Shown: positions 55,701 to 64,000 of the stretch, piece after piece | How positions within the stretch are numbered: the first letter of the stretch is position 1 | Layout of the letters: the number at the start of each line of letters is the position of its first letter | DNA from: Brugia malayi | Lineage: Eukaryota > Nematoda > Chromadorea > Rhabditida > Onchocercidae | Length of the DNA: 64,000 nt | NCBI RefSeq assembly: GCF_000002995.4 | Contig: NW_025062478.1 | Span: 13,320,462 to 13,384,461 of the forward strand | Reading direction: 5' to 3' | Program-made: the position numbers and the translations under genes | The notes under the pieces: generated by a model | Databases searched by the model: none | The model's input: the letters and a program-made list of their open reading frames with translations, nothing else | What the model was told of the DNA's origin: nothing

Positions 55701-58251
55701 AATGAACTGATGGACAAAGAAAACGTAGGTTGAGGAAATCCGTTCGTTATATTCGTTTGAGAAACAGGTCTGACATTTGATTGAATTAAGATGAAATCAT
55801 AATTGTGCAGAGTTAAGTACTTTTGTGAAATTTTATCAAAATCATAGTATAAATCCCATTAATCGAACGGATAAGTGACATAATTGCTCTATATTTAAAT
55901 AAATGGACACTGATTAACTGATAATTCTTTGATTAAAAAAGTGTGAAAAAAATGAGAACATAGGGAACTGGTAATGAATTTGATTGATATTGTAGGGAGA
56001 TTTACCAAGAAATACTACTCAAACAAAAATTAACGAAGGGAAAATTATTGAGATTGAGCAACTTAAACGGAGAATAACTAAAAGTATGGGTCAACAAAGG
56101 CTGGTTGCTGAATCACAGTTGTTGTCTTTTCTCATGCCACTTAGTTTTGCTTCTATCATTCACTTAATTGAAGTAAGCTCAAGTTTATTTTTCATTTTTT
56201 TTGAACTCTGTGTTACAGTAACTACTTCCTGATCCAAGAAATTTTAAAGTGGAAGAAAAATATGTTCCCTATACTGTCACATTGAAATCTACCTTATTTT
56301 CAGCCCAAATTTTTAACAACACTATTCATGTTATGACTTAGATGTTAAATAACTATGATATCTTTCAGATATGAAATTTGAAAAATAAATGTATTTAGTT
56401 CAGTTGCGAAGGGAAAACTGCTGAGATTTGTGCTTATTTATAAAATAATGTTGTGTTTTAGTTGTTGCCAAAGAAGAGGAAACAAACAACGTTTTTACTA
56501 GAAACTTTAGGCAGATTATTGGAAGAAATTTTACCCAAAAAAAGCAAGAAAATACCACTCTTATTGGTAGGTTTTGGATAATAACACATTTTCAGTAATA
56601 ACGCTCACATAAATATTGACGTATTTATTTATGTGCAATTAATGAGATAACTGATAGGTTAAACCTTTTACCAAATTGTTTTTTTAAATTCTTCTTTAAC
56701 TTGCTTAATTATCCGTTAATTTTAAAGTATATTACTAATTATTTATTCCTACTACCTTTTGCCATTACATTAGTTTTTGTTGAGTTATATTAGTGGTATC
56801 AATTACAACGAAATTTTTGTTTTAATAGGTTATTAGTAACCAAACCACTAGTGGTTGCCGTTATCTACAGGTTTTCCTAACACGGTATGAACTGCACAAA
56901 ATTCATTTTTATTTTGATAGTTTAATTTAGCTAATGTCTAACTATCTGTTGGGAATATCAGCATGCTAATTTCTTCCTTATCTGATATCCAAAACTATCC
57001 AAAGTTTTTCCTATTGCATTATTTCAAATTTTTATCAGTTTGCTTTAAATTCAAGTAAATTTTAACACAGAATTCTGTTCTGCATTGTTTAGGTAGCCCG
57101 AAAAACTGCTACAAAAAAGTTTTTGGAGAATTACAATCCAAAGATTATTTGGCATTTAATTCAATCCGTTATTCCAACCTTATTTGCTATTTTAAACGGT
57201 GCAGTGGACTATTTTAAAAACATCATGAATACATCCTTCGTCTTCGATGCTACCAAACGCACCTATTACATTGACATGAGCGCTCTCATGCATTCATCAC
57301 TAGTCCTTTTTTATAATATATTTTCATCGTAAGATTTTTTTTTTTTTTTTGCACAAATTATTGGCTTACTATTTTGTAAAATTGGATAAGGTAAATTTGT
57401 AAAGCCAAATGTTTATCTTCCTATTCATCATATTAACTAATTGTACCATTTTGATGCATTAAATAGTTCTCAGAGTAAATATACTATTTAAGATATTTGA
57501 ATCATTAGCTGAAATTGGTTAATGATTACTTTCAGTGTGGATTTTATGAAAACATCCAAAGATGGTTCAGAAGGGGAAGAAAGATCTCATTATTTAAAAA
57601 TGGAACGTCGAAAATCACTTATGGAGAAGTTGGAAAGAGCGATGATTGATGCTGCTGTCGTTGAAGATACACAAGGAGTAGATGATGCAGAGGTTTCATC
57701 CATAATTTAGTTTCTTGAAATAAACTACGACACCTTTTCAATCAGCGTAATTAAATTCATCAAGAATTAAACGAATTCTATTCTTTTTTTTTTGTGTGTA
57801 ATGAATAGAAAATTCTATTTTTTTAAAACTATATCTATGGCTTTTTTCTTTCTAGGATGTTGTTTCCAACTATTTTATAAGTTTTTCTGAGATTGTTCCT
57901 ACACTGGACTGTGCTGTTTCTCTACTTCAGTTACTTTCCTGTGATTTCATTGATGAACGACAGAAATCCAAAGTTGGTAAGTGTTCGGAAATTGAATGTT
58001 CTCAGAATAGCAGATTTCAGCTTTCAAGTATTAGAGTATGACCATTTTTTAAAAACTTAGATAAGAATTGATCTTAATTATAAAGAAAGAATAAGGGGTA
58101 TAAACAAAAGTTATGTATGGATGGTTGTTTTCAGCAAAATCAGCACTTGCGTATTTAAAAAGAGAATGGTCTGATGTAGAGGAAAGACCGGTGAAAGGTG
58201 CAATATTTAATCAAGCGGTTGCAAATATTTTGAGGTTGTCAAAATTTTTAT

Positions 58252-58293
<42 letters not shown>

Positions 58294-60564
58294 GGCAAAT
58301 GTTAGCTTCGGTTTATGCAATTAATATGATGAATCGAACGACCAGGCGTAAATATGAGTGAAATTAGTTATCCATATGCTGCATTAACATGCATTTGGCT
58401 TACTTAGATGATGCTAAGAAACTTTTTTAGAATCAAAAATGAATGTGTTATAGATTATATCTTTCATTTCGGGAACAAACTGAGCGACTTTCTGCGATTC
58501 AGTGGCTGTTAGCAAATAAAGTATCTGAGTTAGTTCCAGAAGATGAGCGGCGACGAAGTAAAATTTCATCATTAGAATCATGTCACGACAAGGATTTGAA
58601 TGATGATGAAAGATCTCTTTTTATGTGTTTTAGCAAGTATGTCTTCATGAAATATTAATCAGTATAAGTCTATCCATCATCAGCTGAATCTTCTAAGTAT
58701 TGATTAAATAGTTGATAACGAGTAATATCTGTTTATTTTATTTCAGAACTACTTTTGCTTCCGTTTATAAAGTTTTGTTCTGTTCACTGAATGAAACTAT
58801 CAAAAATGTTTTGTCATTGCAAGCGATTGAGAGGGGCAAATTACAGCATGATGAATGCCTTGCATTTTGGAAGGTTGCCACTAGTAGTTTCTGTTTATTA
58901 ACTCTACTAATTCGTGTCAAGGTATTTTTTTATATATATCTTTAAAAATCTAAAGCTAAACGAAAGCTGAGTCATATTGCATAAATATCTTCATGATATT
59001 TTTTCATGATGATTTTCTTTTTAATTCAATGAAAATCAAATTAAATACATGGGGCGTAAATAAGTTTTATGCTAGTTTTTTTGTTATACCATATGTTTTA
59101 GTTATGAGTTTGTGTAGAGTTAACTTAGTGTATTTTTCACTTTTTCCTGAAATATTTCTTATTAATTAAGCAAGAGAATTCTGTTTTATTTTTTATCATT
59201 TATTTAGGAGTTGCGGAATGCTAGTGTATTGTTAACTGCTGCACGTGAAGGACGGTCATTTTTGCAGAGTTTTGTTGTCAAGAGTTCTTTTATGTATTTG
59301 CTATCTGATGAATCCAGGTTTGTTTTTGATTTTTAACTTTCAGTTTTAAAATATACAGTATCACCCTTTTTTTTAATCCAATGAAGAAAATTTTTTTTAA
59401 GTTCGGTTGAATAGTACAACTGCCTTTGTGGATAGATATTATAGGAGTTGTTAAATAATTAGTTATATTATGCAGTTGATAAGCTAACATAATTGTATTA
59501 TACATCTGATAAGTTAGAATAGCAAGCAGCATTTTCAAGATTTGCAAGATATGGTGCAGAAGCAACTGCCATTCTGAAAACGGTACAGATTGGTAATCGT
59601 TCATTACAGAATATGAGTGCTCATGCAAAGGTTATTTTAGTTTTTTACTGCACTTCTTTTATCTGTTTAAGTGATGCTTGCTGAACTAAATTTATGTTGT
59701 TCATAACCTTATGAGATAAGCACTAATTGTTTTGTTTGAATACAATTAATTGTAAATAGATTTAATTGTTGCACGTTTTTAACAAGTTGAATTCGAACAT
59801 TATTCTCCTTATAGGATGTTCATCTTTTTTTTTTTGTAAAATAATAAAAATATCTCTGCAATTTCTTACCTTTTTATCAATTAAATTCTTTTACAGAGTA
59901 CCAAATGCATATCACTACTGAAGTTGTTACCTCAGCTGAGAGCAACATCAGAGCAGTTTATTAGAACAGTTCATCAATTGATGATTGGTGTCGACTGTGA
60001 TAGTGCATTTCAAATTGGACTGTTAAAGAGCAGAAATTTAGATGTGTCTTTTTGCTTCTTTTTTCCTATCTGAAATGATAGTGTTTATTTTCTAGACATT
60101 ATTTCCTTACAAAATTGAGAAATTTGAAAGTGAAAATTCTTAAAAATCAGTTGGACGATTAACTATACATTTAATTATTTTTTCCAAAATTAAATCCTGA
60201 TTAAGGGTGAAGAACTGAAAGAAGTGGAAATGGAAGTAGCAGATTCTGGTGCTGATGATTCACAACAGGGTTCCGCAACTGGTGAAGATGGGAACGGTGA
60301 TATGGAACTTATAGAGGTTCATTTCTTAATTGAAGTATTTATGAAAGATACATCATTTTTTAAAATTGTAATTTACAAACAAACATAAATAAATGAATAA
60401 ATATATGCATTTATTTATTTATATTTTTGAACCATCTTTCAATGTATATGTTCGGCTAGAAATGTATAATAGTTTTAACATTTGCTGAGAAACCTTTAAA
60501 GGTCATTTTTCAGGAACAAAGCGATACAGATATGGATCTGAATGATGATAGTCCAATTTTTTAG
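48256..60564 (+). CDS. fcd-2: Fanconi anaemia group D2 protein (FANCD2 / FCD-2)
   Basis: Scaffold monoubiquitinated during DNA interstrand-crosslink repair; partner of FANCI. My model has 33 exons: 48256-48364, 48635-48868, 49171-49226, 49339-49437, 49631-49722, 49994-50193, 50400-50521, 50706-50884, 51107-51299, 51477-51629, 51879-52013, 52166-52291, 52531-52638, 52740-52865, 52912-53027, 53338-53491, 53732-53808, 54060-54277, 55516-55724, 55996-56172, 56462-56566, 56829-56870, 57093-57328, 57536-57692, 57856-57976, 58135-58234, 58454-58636, 58747-58921, 59208-59317, 59540-59630, 59897-60043, 60206-60316, 60514-60564; 1503 residues (human 1451). Diagnostic matches: VLPEILPSHIV; SSSLIREKVWGILG, aligning the human ubiquitin-acceptor Lys with K about 664; KTVQIGNRSLQNMSAHAK; and LKSRNLDGEELKE before an acidic tail. 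Least certain are exon 14 (poly-Phe) and the borders of exons 6, 8-9 and 30. Confidence 0.9.
51661..51701. repeat. Homopolymer T tract in FANCD2 intron 10
   Basis: About 40 T in a row, inside an intron. A similar run of about 35 T lies at 58254-58290 in intron 26. Confidence 0.9.
52741..52795. repeat. Homopolymer T tract (about 50 bases)
   Basis: Unbroken T run that falls just after an acceptor (TTTCCAG ending at 52739) at the start of predicted FANCD2 exon 14, where it would encode about 16 Phe. Homopolymers of this length are prone to length error in assemblies and to polymorphism. Confidence 0.9.
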
Positions 60565-61400
60565 TTTTTCTTTTCTCTTGCCGCTTTTTAAATGAACATT
60601 CCACATTTTTTTTTTTTTTGTGTATGTTGAATATTTTTTCACTGTTTTTGCTGTCATTGAATTATTGTATGAGTAATGAATAGCCCGTGTGGCAATTATT
60701 AAGGTTCAAAATTGCTGAAAAATTTCACGACGAAATAATTTCATTTTTGATTCGTAAAATATGAAGTAATCTGTAAAAAAGCTCACATATTCATGCGAAA
60801 CCACTAATTTTTTACTGTTGTTTTCATTTGTTATTACAAAAATAAAATTATTTCAAAAATTACTCAATGAAACCGTATGTGGTGTGTGATAACCATGATT
60901 ATTCATAAATAGTCATTTTTCATCCTAATATCTCAATTACTTAAATATTAGAAATGAAAAAACATTGTAAATAATTATCATTGTAAAAGATGAGCAATTA
61001 AAGGATGAAAATGAAATAAGAGTAGTAATTTTAGGAATAATTTCTTGAGGAAGTGATTTCAATGTGAATTAAAAATAAAATGAAATCAGAGAGGTAATTT
61101 TGAGAATAATTTGCACTAATATTTTTACTTTATCATGTTTTGTTAAAATAAAATTTAAAAGATTGAACACTGATTTGCAGTAAATGTTACATTAAGTGGT
61201 TTTTCTTGATTACGATTAAAATAATGGATATAAAGTAAATGGTTTGAGTTAAGTTAGTGTAATATTTACACTAACGAATGTTTTATTCGAGAAAAATGCG
61301 TTTACGGTTGTATTATGTGAGCCGTACTGTGTTTAGGATTATACCACATGAGTCATACTATCAAACAATTTTCAGTATGGATAATCTTACGTAATTTCTT
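60565..61400. other. FANCD2 3' UTR and spacer
   Basis: AATAAA at about 60840 could be a polyadenylation signal. No gene recognised. Confidence 0.5.
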
Positions 61401-61429
61401 GCTTTCTAGATACAAAAATGATTTAAATT

Positions 61430-63118
61430 TTCATTTAAATTTTCCAACAATTTCAGTATTATTTATTAATGGAACTAATTATTACTTCAACATTATCATT
61501 TAATTGAAATAAATTTTTGGTATTATTAGAATTTATTTTATAGTTTAACATGCAAAATTCTAATAAATTATTGTTTTTTCATAAAATTTAAATTTTAAAT
61601 TTGAAATAAAAATTAATTATAATTGTGAGAATGAATTAAAAATTTAATTAGTTTTGCTATTCAAATATCGATTAAAACTTAATTATTAAAGTTTCTTTTA
61701 ATATTTCTGCTGGTCAAATGACCACTATGTATGCGACCAGTACCTGTGCAATGAACACAAATTTAATCAATTGACTTCAAAATAACTAATTTAATGAAAT
61801 ATATATTTTAACAGTTTTACATTTAATTAATGTAAAATTTGATATTACTAGGAATTATAGAAAAAAGTCTAATATACAAAAAAGGTTTTGATTCATTCCA
61901 AATCATAAAACTTTCATAAAATTCTATCTTAAGATTTCAAACAAAAATTAATTTTAGCTGCAGAAATGAATTAAATCTACGACAAATTAAAAATCTTATT
62001 AATTTTGTTTCTCAAACATTAAAAAAAGTTTAGTTATTGAAGTATATTTTCTTATTTATGTTGTCAATTGACCACACCGTAACTGACCGTTACCCATGCA
62101 ATGCATAAATTTAATCAATTGACTTCAAAATAACTAATTTTTTTTAATGAATTGATATTTTTTAAATAGTTTTAACATTTTAATTAAAATCAAAATTGAA
62201 AAGAACTAGAGATTTCTTCTCCCTTTAATATACAAAAGCTCTTGGAAATTATAAAATTTTCACCAAAATCAATTTTTAGATTTGAAATAATGCTTAACCC
62301 TAAGCCTAAGTACACCCTAAGCCTAAGCCTAAGCATTTTTTTATTATTTAAAATGTCAAATGACCACGATGTATGTGATCAATACTATTCAACGCTTATA
62401 AATTAATTAAGTTCAAAATATCTATTTTTTTAATGATTTGATTTGATATTTCTTAATTTTTTAACATTTAATTAAGATTAAATTTGATAATAGTAGGGTT
62501 TATTTTCCAGTTTATTATGCAAAAAATCTTACAAATTATAGCATTTTCACAAAAACCAATTTTAAATTTGAATGAAAAATTAGCATTAATTGTAAAAATT
62601 AACTAGAAATTAAAAATTAAAAATTAATTAAAAATTAACATTAATTGTAAACTAATTAAAAATTTTACTATTTTCACAAGTGAAATTTTAATCAAAACTT
62701 AATTCTCAAAGTTTATTTAATTATTTATGTTGATCAAATGACCATGCTGTATGTGACCAGTACCTGTGCAATGCACACAAATAAATCAATTAAGTTGACA
62801 AATTATTGAATTTTCATAAAATTTGATATTTAAATTTGAAATAAAAATTAATTTCAATTGTAAGAATGAATTAGAACAGTGGCAAATTAAAAATTTAATT
62901 AATTTTGCTTCTAAAATATCATTCAGAACTCAATTTCTAAACTTGATTTTATTATTTTTGCTGTTCAAATGACCACACCATAAATGACCACTACTATGGA
63001 ACGCTTATAAATTATCCAATTAAGTTCAAAATATCTCGTTTTATTAAAAAAATAGGTATTTTTAACTTATTGATTCATTTCATTAAAAAAAATAGGTATT
63101 TTTAACTTAATTGATTAA
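61430..63118. repeat. Degenerate repeat array with conserved TCAAATGACCA core
   Basis: A core of the type GTCAAATGACCACNNTGTATGNGACCAGTACC(TGTGCAATGC) recurs near 61715, 62066, 62356, 62735 and 62965, roughly 230-380 bases apart. Shared flanks include AATYAATTRASTTCAAAATA downstream and AATTAAAAATTTAATTAATTTTGC upstream. The spacing is irregular and the copies are diverged, so this is an old satellite-like array or nested copies of one element. No coding frame spans it. Confidence 0.85.
62291..62335. repeat. Interstitial telomere-like repeats (TTAGGC type, complement)
   Basis: Contains CCCTAAGCCTAAG, a short interruption (TACA), then CCCTAAGCCTAAGCCTAAGC: GCCTAA units, the complement of the nematode telomere repeat TTAGGC. 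It sits inside the degenerate repeat array. Confidence 0.9.
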
Positions 63119-63120
63119 TT

Positions 63121-63172
63121 TTTATGCATTGCATAGGTAGTGGTTGCATACATTGTGGTCATTTGGCCAGTG
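63121..63172 (-). repeat. Inverted copy of the repeat core
   Basis: Reverse complement reads GGCCAAATGACCACAATGTA, then TGCAACCACTACCTATGCAATGC, clearly related to the array core but opposite in orientation. It forms the right border of the array. Just before it, a block of about 40 bases (containing AAATAGGTATTTTTAACTTA) is repeated in tandem at about 63035-63118. Confidence 0.85.
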
Positions 63173-64000
63173 TAATTATTAAAACAAGTTTTAATAAATT
63201 TAAATACCAATAGACTAAATTCATCTGCCTTCTCTAAAGGAGAGGGAAGATTCACTTTATTGAAAATGAAGTGCAGATTCTCAACACTGTTGATCCTTGC
63301 ATTAACTTTGACCTTTACAATGAGTTTCTCTTTTATGTATGGTTGAATAAACTCAGTAAATTTCCTGCATGTTCCAATCATTCTTTCCGTTGAGTTTCAC
63401 ACATGATTGTACCTTGTAAATGAGCTACTTATAGACATTTTTGATAAATTTGATGACCACCGAACCAAAAGTATGACTAAACCACAACAGAAATCAGATA
63501 TAGGTGCTGATAAGAAGTATGCATGGTGTGACGTAAAACCTATTTGCTGCAAGCATAATGAGCCAAGTTCAATCTGCTTTGAGTAGTAATCTTCTGTGTA
63601 TTAGTAACCTTGTCTTTCTTCTGTTTTTCAATTATTCTATCTATATTGTCGCTGAAAAATTTGCCTAACTTAGGAAATATTTCTTTTGCTGCGATTTTAT
63701 AGAAACTACTGCACGAATGAGTTTGACTAAGTCAGCAAAAAAAAAAGGAAAAAAGTTCTTTTAGTTTTTCTAAGCTACTGGGTTCAGATTAAGATAGCCT
63801 CCGTAAATTTTGGCACTCAATTTTAACTTTGGACAAAGGATTTTACGGTCAATGGAAATAGCACTGTTGCTTTTATGCATCCTCTCTATTAACTTTAGCT
63901 GTCAACTATCACCTTTCTTTTTGTTACTAGGAGTACGTGTTTATGCTAATGATTCTTTTATTATATTGTGGGAGATAGTCTCATGTCTAATTTCTTCTAG
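63173..64000. other. Unassigned right-end sequence
   Basis: Slightly less A+T-biased than the array. A - strand frame (63381 to 63115, 88 codons) runs into the repeat core, so it is unlikely to be a gene as it stands; it could be a fragment of an element. Nothing recognised to the window edge. Confidence 0.4.

Noticed and set aside
59290..59628. - strand frame of 112 codons
   Set aside because: It overlaps FANCD2 exon 30 and its intron; no motif.
63115..63381. - strand frame of 88 codons at the right end
   Set aside because: Its C-terminal part is the inverted repeat core, so it is probably a chance frame or element debris.

Overview
The window is eukaryotic and fits a parasitic nematode, possibly a spirurid/filarial worm (an inference). 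Supporting evidence: strong A+T bias, many small exons with TTTTCAG-type acceptors, acceptors a few bases before start codons (trans-splicing), an exact nematode SL1 spliced-leader sequence at 36914-36935, and interstitial TTAGGC-type telomeric repeats near 62300. I found no CRISPR array, prophage, intact transposon, rRNA or tRNA.

Nine protein genes could be built exon by exon; every model keeps its reading frame across all junctions. From left to right: a 15-bp minisatellite (1-764) and a 58-bp tandem array (about 2023-2430); a secreted arylsulfatase-A-type sulfatase (2984-7815, +) ending in a Gln/Glu tail; ribulose-phosphate 3-epimerase (10321-12887, +); an unrecognised coiled-coil protein, possibly BAR-like (14598-17665, +); a secreted Kunitz plus Cys-rich protein (20981-22580, +); a CYP4-like cytochrome P450 (23987-28541, -); and a nematode CK1/TTBK-like kinase (31790-35812, -). 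These are followed by the SL1 locus and a same-strand block: seipin (37792-39709, perhaps to 40218), JKAMP/JAMP (41130-43801), PGAP3 (45262-47628) and FANCD2 (48256-60564). The right end (61400-63200) is a degenerate repeat array with the telomere-like insert and no convincing gene.

Functionally, seipin (lipid-droplet biogenesis), JAMP (proteasome recruitment/ERAD) and PGAP3 (GPI-anchor lipid remodelling) are three secretory-pathway membrane proteins in a row on one strand. FANCD2, a DNA-crosslink-repair scaffold, follows PGAP3 by about 630 bases. Whether these genes share transcripts cannot be decided from the sequence.

The observations most worth checking are the genome-encoded SL1 with a TATA box at -35, a possible seipin C-terminal extension behind a 39-base intron, a P450 intron whose expected 5' boundary lacks GT, a homopolymer-T tract inside a predicted FANCD2 exon, and the Gln/Glu tail of the sulfatase. 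Exon borders are my own reading of splice motifs and homology. I could run no alignments or RNA evidence.
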